A DNA stretch of 64,000 bases from Mytilinidion resinicola (taxonomy: Eukaryota > Ascomycota > Dothideomycetes > Mytilinidiales > Mytilinidiaceae), in the NCBI RefSeq assembly GCF_010093595.1, contig NW_022985445.1:496001-560000 (forward strand), read 5' to 3'. Of the stretch, positions 41,380-50,224 are shown piece by piece (the stretch's first letter is position 1; each line of letters opens with the position of its first letter). The position numbers were made by a program, and so were the translations under genes. Under the pieces are notes generated by a model. It searched no databases. It was not told where the DNA came from and worked only from the letters and a program-made list of their open reading frames with translations.

Positions 41380-42990
41380 CTATGTTGTACCCAGGTAGCA
41401 GTTCATGTTTCCACGGAGTCTCCCAGTGCTCTGTACGTAACCTTCAAACTCGCTCTCTTCACCATCACTTCCCAGATCACTCAAATCACTGCTCTCCTCA
41501 TCGCTTTCCACGGCCTTCTTGCTCTTCCGTTTGGGTGTAAGAGAAGCTTTCTTGCCCTTGACGAGGCTACCAGCACCCTCCTTGCGACCACCAGATCGGG
41601 TAACCAGGTGATCAATGACGCATCCTTCTTCCCAACCAACGCTGCTCTCGCCTGTTATCGCTCTGCACCTTGGACATGTCTTCCCGTGTTTTATAAATAA
41701 CTGATGCAGCGGATACTTGAGATCATCTGGTATCCTAACCTCGAGATGCGCATACGTCGAGTTTCTGGTCGGACCAGCAAAGACACCCTTCTTCTTCTTC
41801 TTGCCTTCGACTTCGTCAATAGCTGGGCCGAGACCAGCAGGGTCACCTGGGGGCGGAACCCAACCGAGCCACTTGCATAGCCGGAAAACGTGCGTATCGA
41901 CTGCAAAGCTCGGCCGCTGGAGGCAGAAGAGAAGAACGCAAGAGGCCGTCTTGGGTCCGATTCCGGGGTACTTCGTGAGGGCATTGAAAGCGTCATCGGT
42001 CGAAAACAGATGCAGATGATCCAGGCTCAGTACGCTTTCTTCAGCGCGTGCGACTTCCACGTCCTTCTCTTCGCGGGCTTCCTTCTCGACGCCAGCTGGG
42101 CCGGCCGAGGAATCAGTAAGGGAGGTAGCTCGTGCTTCGTTTTCCTCCCATACCATCTGCAATATAGCCTTTATGTCCTTGCTCTTGACGTCTGCGAGGC
42201 CTCCTGACTTGATCGCTTCGAAAATGTCCTTCACGTCGGCACGTCGCACCGCATCCCAATCGACGCTTCCTTTGCCAACACCCTCTTGCAGTATGCCGAA
42301 CCGTGAGACTAGACCAGCGAATGCACGGGATGAGTTTGTACCAGACGTTGCGGCCGACAAGCGGGTGCGGATGAGGGCATCGAGCACAGAGGGGACTTCC
42401 CCACAACCGGATACTGTGAGCGAGGGGATTGGAATGGTGGCCGGCGGCTTGACTTTTCCGTGTATTGAAGATAGGAGACGGCTGACTTCGTGGCACTCTT
42501 CTGCCGTGGGGTGAGGCCAGTTTGGGTATGGGCTTTGACCAGGCACGAGTCCGTAGGAGTTGTTCTTCTTCTTTGGAGAAGTTGATGGGGTGCCTGTCGA
42601 TAATACTTTGGCCGACAACGACTCTACATTCTCTTCAATTTCTGCGTCGTCTTTCTGAGCTTTGGCTGATTTCCGTCGTTTCGCGGGAGGCAACCTGGGA
42701 GTTTGGGGAACTGCATCGCTCAGGGTTCCTCCAACGGCGCCTAGGTTATGAGGAAGCTCGTTGATGTCCTCCTCTTTCTTCACAACAGTCCTCGTCCGTT
42801 TGCGAGTGCTTTTTGGTGTGATGGGACCGCTTTCTGTGGAGGCACCATTTCGGGCTCCTCTTTTCTTGGGAGGTGCTGGAGTCGGCGGAGGGCTTGAAAG
42901 TTGCTGTGGCTCAGGCTTCACTGTGGTCGACAGAGGCTGAGAGCTGGCAGTCCCTGCCGCTTTGGATGCTCGAGTGGCTCGAGAAGCCAT
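41380..42990 (-). CDS. HhH-GPD family DNA glycosylase
   Basis: Single exon of 536 residues. The first ~145 residues are a disordered, lysine- and proline-rich nuclear-type tail (KRKRT, PPAKRRK). The helix-hairpin-helix GPD fold follows: a split N-terminal part near 160-280, then the hairpin LTKYPGIGPKTASCVLLFCL, with Lys347 at the place of the catalytic lysine of endonuclease III, and the catalytic aspartate Asp365 in FAVDTHVFRLCKWLGW. An insertion of about 35 residues, mostly charged, lies at 285-320. The C-terminus has only CPRC and one later Cys, not the C-x6-C-x2-C-x5-C iron-sulfur loop of Nth/MutY. Probably a base-excision repair glycosylase with lyase activity; the base it removes is not predictable. 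Confidence 0.85.
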   Translation of the reverse strand: MASRATRASKAAGTASSQPLSTTVKPEPQQLSSPPPTPAPPKKRGARNGASTESGPITPKSTRKRTRTVVKKEEDINELPHNLGAVGGTLSDAVPQTPRLPPAKRRKSAKAQKDDAEIEENVESLSAKVLSTGTPSTSPKKKNNSYGLVPGQSPYPNWPHPTAEECHEVSRLLSSIHGKVKPPATIPIPSLTVSGCGEVPSVLDALIRTRLSAATSGTNSSRAFAGLVSRFGILQEGVGKGSVDWDAVRRADVKDIFEAIKSGGLADVKSKDIKAILQMVWEENEARATSLTDSSAGPAGVEKEAREEKDVEVARAEESVLSLDHLHLFSTDDAFNALTKYPGIGPKTASCVLLFCLQRPSFAVDTHVFRLCKWLGWVPPPGDPAGLGPAIDEVEGKKKKKGVFAGPTRNSTYAHLEVRIPDDLKYPLHQLFIKHGKTCPRCRAITGESSVGWEEGCVIDHLVTRSGGRKEGAGSLVKGKKASLTPKRKSKKAVESDEESSDLSDLGSDGEESEFEGYVQSTGRLRGNMNCYLGTT

Positions 42991-43455
42991 TGTTCGGATC
43001 GATAAAGCCGTTATTCCGGGAAATAGGAGAGGCCTATTAGCCTGCAGACGATGGATAAGCTGGGAAAGTATGATGTGATGTGTAGAGGAGATGTGGCTTT
43101 AGATGAAGAGTGAGATGAACCTTGGAGGTATGATGGCGTTCACGTGTACGAGAAAGAGACTAGAGGTTAAGAGGTGAAGGAAACGCAGTGAAGAAGAAGG
43201 GCCACAGGGCAGATGTCACACCTCATGACGTCTCGATTGGTGAAGGCAGATCGAGGAGCATGGACCCTCTTCGGGTACCTTGCAGTTGCTCGATATGACG
43301 CTGAGCGGTGCTTAAACCGACGACGCTAGGCGACGCTTTACTGACAGCTCCCGGCCCGCCTCACGACACCCCGCTAACATTACCTCCGCCTCCGACTCCG
43401 AAATATCACCTGGAAGCTTTCTTTCTCTTCATAACCACCTTCTAAAATAGCAGTC
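42991..43455. promoter_or_regulatory. Shared promoter of glycosylase and thioesterase genes
   Basis: 465 bases between two divergent starts (minus at 42990, plus at 43456). GC content is moderate; no TATA box is obvious. Confidence 0.4.
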
Positions 43456-44335
43456 ATGCCGCCCCCTAAAGCTTTGGTTGTCCCCGCCCTGAAGCGCCAC
43501 ACTGCAACCGTCATCGTGGCCCACGGTTTGGGTGACAGCGGTGCGGGATGGTAAAGTTCATGAGTGATGGCAAGCTCCATAACCCTTTGCTAATACATAT
43601 ACAGGATCTTCCTCGCAGAGAACTGGCGCCGACGCAACAAATTCGAAGAAGTCTCCTTCGTATTCCCATCTGCCCCCGTCATCCCCATCACAATCGTACG
43701 CCTCCTCCGCTGTAGCTTCACAATGCGCCTATCCTAACGATTCGGTCAGAACATGGGCATGAGCATGCCTGGATGGTACGACATCAAATCACTTTCAGAC
43801 CTCGCCAGCCGCGAAGAAGACGAGACCGGCATCTTGAAGTCGCGCGACTACTTCCACTCCCTCATCGCCGGCGAGATAGAGAAGGGCATCCCCGCAAGCC
43901 GGATCGTGCTCGGAGGGTTCTCACAGGGTGGCGCCATGGCGCTGCTATCTGGCGTGACGGCTCCGCAGAAGCTTGGTGGAATATTCGGGCTGAGCTGCTA
44001 CCTGCTGCTATCGAAGAAACTCCAGGAGCTCTTGCCGGCGGACAACCCGAATAAGGAGACACCTATCTTCATGGGGCATGGAGACATTGATCCCGTGGTC
44101 GACCACAAGTGGGGGAAGCGGAGCGCGGACGAGTTGGTGAAAGGGGGCTGGAATGTGGATTTCAGGACCTACAAGTATGGACACCCTATTTATGCTGGGG
44201 GTATAGACGCTAACTCGAAGTAACAGGGGCCTCCAGCATTCGGCAGATCCCGAAGAGATCGACAACCTCGAAGCATACCTTAACGGACAGATTCCCCCGC
44301 TCGGCGACGAGAAGAAGTCCGAGACTTCGCTCTGA
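43456..44335 (+). CDS. apt1: Acyl-protein thioesterase 1
   Basis: Four exons, 43456-43550, 43605-43695, 43750-44174 and 44227-44335, encode 239 residues. Serine hydrolase fold with Ser120 in GGFSQGGAMAL, the aspartate of GHGDIDPVV (residues 171-179) and His208 in GLQHSADPEE as the triad; the AHGLGDSG motif at 22-29 forms the oxyanion region. The last intron is essential: reading through it ends the protein at a false stop after GGIDANSK and loses the catalytic histidine. The enzyme removes palmitoyl and other acyl groups from proteins such as G-alpha and Ras, in the cytosol and nucleus. Length and motif spacing match APT1 orthologues closely. Confidence 0.95.
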
Positions 44336-44849
44336 CCTTCAGGGCACCCCCTTCACGATTACAGCTTCACATATGTCAATATAGTCATGTTGGGGTGCCT
44401 GATCTTATTCGGCGTTGCAGCGTTCAAATTATTACCTAGAAGGCAAGGGAGAAAGGCTAGATGAGATAGTCATGAGGGACCTGATAACCTACGTCCAACA
44501 CTACAGTAGTGTGCCTTCAGACCCTATCGTTTGCTCGAAGCAGATGTTGATGCGCGGTGATGATATGTAGCACTTGGCTTTAGTGTTCAGTGAATTAGAA
44601 ACATGAGAAAATTTCATGATGGGCAGAAAAGCATACACAGATGAAAGATTGGACATAGAAAATGAGGATATGTGTTGCGTATTAGGTGTGTGGTAGTGGA
44701 TCCATGCCTAATCCCAAGGCGCGAACTTAGCCCTTTAACTGATCTAACACCTAGCTAAGCGTGGAAGGCGAGACAGGAAAATGGGAACATGCTGCATGAT
44801 GCTAGGCTAGGTGGCGCCACTGTTCATGTAGTGGCATACTATCATCGAA
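44336..44849. other. Intergenic, no gene seen
   Basis: 3' flanks of two converging genes. AT-rich, with no repeats or ORFs of note. Confidence 0.5.
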
Positions 44850-46031
44850 TTACAGACTCTCATCGTAATCAGCCCGTTCCTCGGGAGTCTTTTCTTCCAT
44901 GATGACATCTCCGTCACCATCCACCTCGGATTTGCTTTCGCGTTGAGCAAACTTTAGGGCTCGCTTCCCGAATTTCGCCAACTGTGCAGCAGTCGCTCGA
45001 TCCTGTGGCGGTATCTGCAATGCCTTCATCATCCAAGCATTGAGGAATATACTGTAAGCATGCGACCAGCGAGGGATGTACTTATCAGCAGAGGTATTGC
45101 GCCACCTATCTAGTGATTCCCCGTCTTTGTACTTTGCGACCCATTCATCTTTCGAGAGATCAATCGGATATACATCGTAGCCAACGCGTTCGCACTGACG
45201 TTCAAAATCCCGCGTAAGCTTCTCTCTCACCTCGGCGTCTCGCGTCTCGCGGCAGGCCTGGACATATTTCTGGTAGAAGTTCTGATAGTCCTTGCGATCG
45301 ATCGGAGGCGTTCCAAGAGTCAACCAATGGATCACGGCGCCTACGGCCCATATGTCGCCTAGGTGATTGATGTGTGGCTTTTCAGGAGGTAGGTAGTCCC
45401 ATGTTCCCACCATTTTCGAGCCATTGAGGTGGCCTAGTTCAGGAATGCTTGATCGGGAGAAGTCCGCAAGCTTTATCTGCGGGCACATATCTGTACGCCC
45501 GGATGATATGAGGATGTTCGTCGGTTTGATGTCCCAATGCGTGATCGGCATCCAGTCGTCTCGTTCTGCGCCACGGGGCCCGTTATGGAGGAAGTCTAGC
45601 GCCTCTGAGAGTTGTATGAAAACGTGCCAGACGAGCTCTTCGGGCACGTGGAGAATGGCATCCCTGCGGCGGACATAATTCTTGTAGTCGACTAAATCCC
45701 CGTGGGAGCAGTATTCGAGGAAGAGGGTCTGATCTCCATGCCCAGGAAAGTTCTGTTTATGGCCCAAAATTTGTACGATATTAGGCCCGGCTCGGGCTTT
45801 CCAGAGCATCTCAACTTCTCGTAGAATGTAGGCCCTGGAACTGGGCGTCTTGGATACTTTGGCGACAATCTGCTCGCTTGACTTCCACGAATACTGGTGG
45901 CCGTACAGGTACACTATGCCGTCAGCGCCACTACCGATTTCACGTCGCTGTCGATAGTTCCTTATGATGTCCTCTGTGCGAGCGTAGAAGGACACGTCGT
46001 CCTCGTCATTGCTGGTGATGTTGGAAGACAT
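44850..46031 (-). CDS. Atypical protein kinase A (HWD/DFS)
   Basis: Single exon of 393 residues, nearly all kinase domain. Visible motifs: glycine loop IGSGADGIV (32-40), Lys58 in IVAKVSK, alpha-C Glu72, hinge FLEYCSHGDL, catalytic loop HWDIKPTN (165-172), DFS at 190-192, PPE (215-217) in place of APE, and GDIWAVG. Lys, catalytic Asp167, Asn172 and metal-binding Asp190 are all kept, so activity is possible, but HRD is HWD and DFG is DFS. The C-terminal ~40 residues are acidic (DGDGDVIMEEKTPEERADYD). Sequence similarity along the whole domain to the kinase at 46830-47947 shows the two are paralogues. Substrate and pathway unknown. Confidence 0.85.
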   Translation of the reverse strand: MSSNITSNDEDDVSFYARTEDIIRNYRQRREIGSGADGIVYLYGHQYSWKSSEQIVAKVSKTPSSRAYILREVEMLWKARAGPNIVQILGHKQNFPGHGDQTLFLEYCSHGDLVDYKNYVRRRDAILHVPEELVWHVFIQLSEALDFLHNGPRGAERDDWMPITHWDIKPTNILISSGRTDMCPQIKLADFSRSSIPELGHLNGSKMVGTWDYLPPEKPHINHLGDIWAVGAVIHWLTLGTPPIDRKDYQNFYQKYVQACRETRDAEVREKLTRDFERQCERVGYDVYPIDLSKDEWVAKYKDGESLDRWRNTSADKYIPRWSHAYSIFLNAWMMKALQIPPQDRATAAQLAKFGKRALKFAQRESKSEVDGDGDVIMEEKTPEERADYDESL

Positions 46032-46179
46032 GACGTTGGTGAGATGAACTGTTGACTATTCAGAGAGAAAGATACCATGTTGTGTAAATACCTAGGGATC
46101 CTGACGATGTACTCGAACAATTCACTTATTCGATCTTGACTATGTGAAAATAGGAAGCATATGCATTGTTGAGAATATA

Positions 46180-46608
46180 CAGTGCCTTGCCATAGAAATC
46201 CGTACACTTTCCTGCCACTGTCTGTGGGGCTCCAACGTACTAATAGAAAGCGAGGGCAGCGGATACACTTCTAACCTTCGTACACCATGTTGACGCTGTC
46301 TGAGATAGCCCAGCAAGTCTAACGGGACGTACAAACCGTCTCATTCAATTTTTCCAGGAGGTGTCGAGGCAAGTCATGCGGCGAGAAACCACTTTGAAAG
46401 AGAGCACATAACGTTGAACTAATAGAAACTGGGGACAGCTGATACACTTCCAATCTGCATACACCCTGTTGGCGCTGTCTGAGGTAGCCTCACAAGTTTA
46501 GTAGTCGCCTAAAATGCCGGATTCCTCTCTCATTTGGAATGCTGAAAATACTATGAAGCTCCTCACGCAGCGGTAAACGAGTGTACAGTTTTCAATAACG
46601 AGGCATTG
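46180..46608. mobile_element. MITE-like element, copy 1
   Basis: Bounded by CAGTGCCTTGCCATAGAAAT on the left and ...ATAACGAGGCATTG on the right, with TA directly outside both ends (46178-46179 and 46609-46610), as a Tc1/mariner-type TA target duplication would leave. The two ~56-base arms are imperfect inverted repeats sharing GTACACT, CCRCTG and a GGRGCTYC inner end. Inside, a segment of about 95 bases (ACTAATAGAAA ... GCTGTCTGAGRTAGCC) is present twice in direct order, about 178 bases apart. No transposase frame. It sits in the promoter region shared by the two divergent kinase genes. Confidence 0.75.
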
Positions 46609-46829
46609 TAAGGCCCTGACCATGTCCCTGTGGTGCCGAATTCTTCGTTCCTAAGTTCTTAACAATGCGTATGCTTCTTGCGTTCAGTACCCCCTTCCGC
46701 CGATGGTCGCTTCCTGTGTAGCCAACCACTCAACTTCCGTGTATATTCTACCTCCTCACGGCCTAGCTAGCTACACTAACACCACACATAATCCAATCGT
46801 TTCTTTCTATCATATTCTATCCAACAATC

Positions 46830-47948
46830 ATGCCGTCCACCACTGATAGGGAGACCACTACACACGACTTTATGGCAGACTATGAAGCCGTGGGGATTCT
46901 CGGGAGATGGACGAACGGCGTAGTAGCCCTATACCAACGGGAATCGGACCAAGAAAAAGACAGCACACACAAAATTGTGCTAAAGATCTCTAAGGACGCG
47001 GACAGCAGTGCCAACATAATCCACGAGGCTCAGATTATGCGTAAACTTGCTGGGGGCTGTCTCAACATCGTGCAGTTCCTAGGCGACGACTCTTTTAGCC
47101 CTCTTCGTCGGATCATATTCCTCGAATACTGCCTTCCAGGAGATTTGTACCAGTACAAGCAGGAAATAGGCAAACATGGCATTATACCCGAAGTGTTTAT
47201 TTGGAACGCTTTCATCCAAATTTCAGGGGCCTTGGACTACCTCCACAACGGGCCAGCTGTGCCAGAACGTCGGGACCAGAAACATTGGATTCCTATCGCC
47301 CACTGCGATATCAAACCAAAGAACATCCTGTTATGTCCTGGCCCCCATTCTGGCGCAGATCTCCCGGATAGATCGCCAATACTCAAGCTCGCTGACTTTT
47401 CGAGAGCAAGAGAAATCCCGGAGGGAGACACGACTGCAGTATGCGGGACCTGGCTGTATATACCTCCAGAGAAACCCAACATCACTCCGCGTGGCGACGT
47501 CTGGGTAATAGGCGGAATTGTCCACTGGCTCGCCCTGAACACGCCTCCGGTCGACCACGAGGAGTACGTGAGAATCTATGAAAACCGAGAGAGTTACCGC
47601 GGAGACCCAGCTCGGATGTACGATAATGTTGCCCGTCGAGATTATCCGATCAACCTGTCTCGGAAAGGCTGGGTGCACAAATACAAGACCACCGGCTGGG
47701 TCGATGTCTTATACCAGCCTATCTGGTCGTACGCTTACAGCGGCGAACTCACCAAATGGATGCAGCAGGCTTTGCAGCATGATCCTTCCGTTCGAATTAT
47801 TGCGGCACGGCTCGTAGGGGGAGGAGAATCAACATGGGGTCATAGAAATCCGTACACTCGTTTACCGCTGCATGAGGAGCTTCATAGTATTTTAAGGATT
47901 CTAAATGAGAAAGAAATTCGGCGTCTTAGACAACTAGTAAACTTGTGA
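46830..47948 (+). CDS. Atypical protein kinase B (HCD/DFS), repeat-derived end
   Basis: Single exon of 372 residues. Kinase domain motifs: a worn glycine loop GILGRWTNGVVAL (22-34), Lys52 in IVLKISK, hinge FLEYCLPGDL, catalytic loop HCDIKPKN (158-165), DFS at 189-191, GTW.YIPPEKP and GDVWVIGG. It is a paralogue of kinase A on the other strand, with shared FIQ[IL]S..LD[YF]LHNGP and HWL.L.TPP.D. Similarity stops near residue 328; from about codon 335 to the stop the DNA is part of the MITE copy at 47830-48081, so the last ~40 residues (WGHRNPYTRLPLHEELHSIL onward) come from the transposon. The glycine loop lacks the usual glycines, so ATP binding may be weak. Confidence 0.8.
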   Translation: MPSTTDRETTTHDFMADYEAVGILGRWTNGVVALYQRESDQEKDSTHKIVLKISKDADSSANIIHEAQIMRKLAGGCLNIVQFLGDDSFSPLRRIIFLEYCLPGDLYQYKQEIGKHGIIPEVFIWNAFIQISGALDYLHNGPAVPERRDQKHWIPIAHCDIKPKNILLCPGPHSGADLPDRSPILKLADFSRAREIPEGDTTAVCGTWLYIPPEKPNITPRGDVWVIGGIVHWLALNTPPVDHEEYVRIYENRESYRGDPARMYDNVARRDYPINLSRKGWVHKYKTTGWVDVLYQPIWSYAYSGELTKWMQQALQHDPSVRIIAARLVGGGESTWGHRNPYTRLPLHEELHSILRILNEKEIRRLRQLVNL

Positions 47949-48081
47949 GGCTACCTCAGACAGTGCCAACACGGTATACGCAGATTGGAAGTGTATCTGC
48001 TGCCTCTGGTTTCTATTAGTAGGTTAAAGCCCCACAGACAGTGGCAGGAAAGTGTACGGATATCTATAGCAAGGCCCTGCA
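47830..48081. mobile_element. MITE-like element, copy 2, overlaps kinase 3' end
   Basis: About 250 bases; the reverse complement matches copy 1 nearly end to end: CTATAGATATCCGTACACTT, the CCACTGTCTGTGGGGCT arm, ACTAATAGAAAC, CACTTCCAATCTGC, CTCACAAGTTTA, CTCATTTxGAAT and CTATGAAGCTCCTCAxGCAG with CGGTAAACGAGTGTAC. The internal duplication of copy 1 is absent. The outer end at the kinase side is worn (the CAGTGCC end is not readable). The other end is GGCCCTG then CA. The first 118 bases are translated as the end of kinase B. Confidence 0.72.
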
Positions 48082-48827
48082 CATCTAGTAGAGGGTTGAC
48101 GAGGAAATAAGGATTACCTAGAGCAGATGCAATTCGACTTCTTTTCCCGGTTATGGTATAATGGGATGCTCCGAGCGACAGAGACTCGGAAGTAATTGCA
48201 AACAAGGATTCAAAACGGAAAAATCAGATGTACCAGGTCCCTAGAACCCCTCCCAAACTACAGAGGTTACTTACAGTTATTAGTAGGCGAACACTCAAGC
48301 GCTAGTCATACGAACTCTACGAGGAAAACGGAAGGTTGTTCACAAAGGGTACGCAGGGGAGTCTATGTCGGACCTGGTCGGGTCGATGGTGGTGGTTCAT
48401 AACCCTCCGTTGTGTAGGCTTGCGAAGTACGCTCTCGGGGTTTCGATTCGGGTTCTGCCTAGTTATTTGGAAGGTGGGCAGTGTAATTTCAATATATGTA
48501 GATCAAGTCGGAGTTCCTCAGTATGTGCATAGCAGCTGACATGCGGCTCGGAACAATATCTCACCTGGGAACTCATTAGTTACAGAATATACCGTTAGCC
48601 ATCAACACCGCCTTAGTTTTGCCTTTTCCTTGATTCGTGAAATCGAGAGCCCCCTTTCAGCTTACTTAGCACATGAGTATATTCGTTTCATGCTTTAGTC
48701 TGAAAACATAGGGGTTGATCTTGGTGGATATGGCCAGACACTTTCGAAAGTCTGGAGAGATGAGATACTGGTTGCCTTAGGACGGGCATTAAGGATGAGC
48801 TGTTATTAGAGTCCTTGGCGAAAGCTG
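48082..48827. other. Intergenic, no gene seen
   Basis: Between two MITE copies. Short frames only; no conserved protein or splice-consistent gene. Confidence 0.5.
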
Positions 48828-48829
48828 TA

Positions 48830-49065
48830 CAGTGCCTTATCGTAGGTTTATGCGCAACCTTCTACCGCTGGCTGAGTGCTCAACATCTTTTCAAGATGGA
48901 AGCTCTTCGTTTTGATTAATCGTTAAACTCTCTAGGCCACCTCAGGCGGTAGCGAGAAGAATGCATAAATTGGGGGTGTGACCTATTACTCTAGATTGCT
49001 ATCAATGCGTTGAAGCACCAGAGGCAGTCGGAAGGAATTGTACGCATGTGTATGACGAGGCACTG
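48830..49065. mobile_element. MITE-like element, copy 3
   Basis: 236 bases from CAGTGCCTTATCGTAGGTTT (preceded by TA) to GACGAGGCACTG (followed by CA). The arms pair with each other as diverged inverted repeats of about 55 bases; the right arm starts TTGAAGCACCAGAGGCAGTC and contains TTGTACGCATGTGTATGACG. An inner box, CTAGGCCACCTCAGGCGGTA at about 48932, repeats the arm's inner motif once more. No coding capacity. More diverged from copies 1 and 2 than they are from each other. Confidence 0.68.
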
Positions 49066-49332
49066 CAGATGGTCAGTTCAGACGCACAAGCTTCACCGAC
49101 AGAAAGTACATTACCTGGTCAATGCTAGAAGTCACCACCCCAGCTTATCGCACATCTCATCGAACGGCCTTCACAGCCTCAGATCCAACAATCAAAATTA
49201 CCAGCCCAATTCAATGGCGTTTCATACCGCCATCTAGGAAACGGTTACACTTCGTCTATTCTATACAAACCCAGTCCTTCCGACCCCAGCCCATTTTACA
49301 GATACACACCCTTCACTCAGAAATTCACCACC

Positions 49333-50033
49333 TCACCGCACCGTCTTCTCCACAAACTCTTTCTCCAACTTCCCAACCTCAGCCTTGAAAGCCGCCACCT
49401 CCTTCCAGCAATCCAGCGGCCGCCTGTCGTTCGCCCGCAGACACGTGACAACGTCGTCCTTCGCCTTCGACACGGCCGTATCCACCTCGTCCAGCTTTTT
49501 CCGCGACTCCAGCTTCTTCTTCAGCTCCGCAATCTCCTTGGACACGCTATTCCGGCTCATCTCCTGCTGGCGCTGCTTCTCAGCCAGCGTTGCGGAGCTG
49601 CTCAGGGTATCGCCAATCTTCTCGACGAGGGAGGGTTCCGCGGGCGTAGAGGTTTCGTCCGACAGCGACTCGGAGAGCTGGGCTAGCTTTGCGGATTCTT
49701 GCGCTTGGAGCTTTTCGAGCTCGGAGGTGACGCGGGATTGGATCTGGAGCTCGAGGGTCTTGGAGCGCGTGGAGTCGGACTAAAGGCGAGTCGTTAGACG
49801 GCATCTCGACACGCCAATTCGCTATCTGGATATTTCTGACCTGATTGCTGTTCTGCAGCGAGTCTACCAGCTCGTTCGAGAACCGGACGGGCGCGTCTCT
49901 GCGATACAAAGTCAGAACGAGGAGGATCTCGGGAGTGCTCCCCCAGCGGCCAATTGGCACGATGCGCGGCTACTCACGCAGCGAAAACATGCTGCGACTG
50001 CTCCGAGGTGGGTTTCGAGTTGCCATTCCCCAT
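49333..50033 (-). CDS. mic19: MIC19, MICOS complex subunit
   Basis: Three exons, 50033-49978, 49898-49841 and 49779-49333, encode 186 residues. The protein starts MGNGNSKPTSEQSQHVF, with Gly2 in a good N-myristoylation context, followed by VRFSNELVDSLQNSNQSDST. A charged coiled coil fills about 45-140. Near the C-terminus two cysteines (C-x10-C in VTCLRANDRRPLDCWKEV) stand where the CHCH-type fold of Mic19 lies, and the end FKAEVGKLEKEFVEKTV is typical. Mic19 is a peripheral inner-membrane protein on the intermembrane-space side, part of the complex that keeps cristae junctions. Length matches fungal orthologues. Divergent from the NAA50-like gene across only 191 bases. Confidence 0.92.
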
Positions 50034-50224
50034 TCTGGCGTCGTGGGTGCTGGGCGGATGATGAATTGGGGGAGACACTGGCAGACCTGACGTTGGCCTT
50101 GAATGCTGGCTCCGGCCTTGGCACGACAAATTGCCGCTAACACAGACACGCGCCAGGGAACTCAACACCACGCTGCTATCACCACTTCCACACTCGTTCC
50201 TCCACGGGCGTCGCACCCCCAGCC
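50034..50224. promoter_or_regulatory. Compact bidirectional promoter
   Basis: 191 bases separate the start codons of MIC19 (minus) and the NAA50-like gene (plus). Both transcripts must start inside it. No TATA box is evident. Confidence 0.55.

Noticed and set aside
44171..44223. Thioesterase ending at GGIDANSK
   Set aside because: This stop lies inside an intron; splicing 44175-44226 restores the catalytic histidine and the conserved C-terminus.
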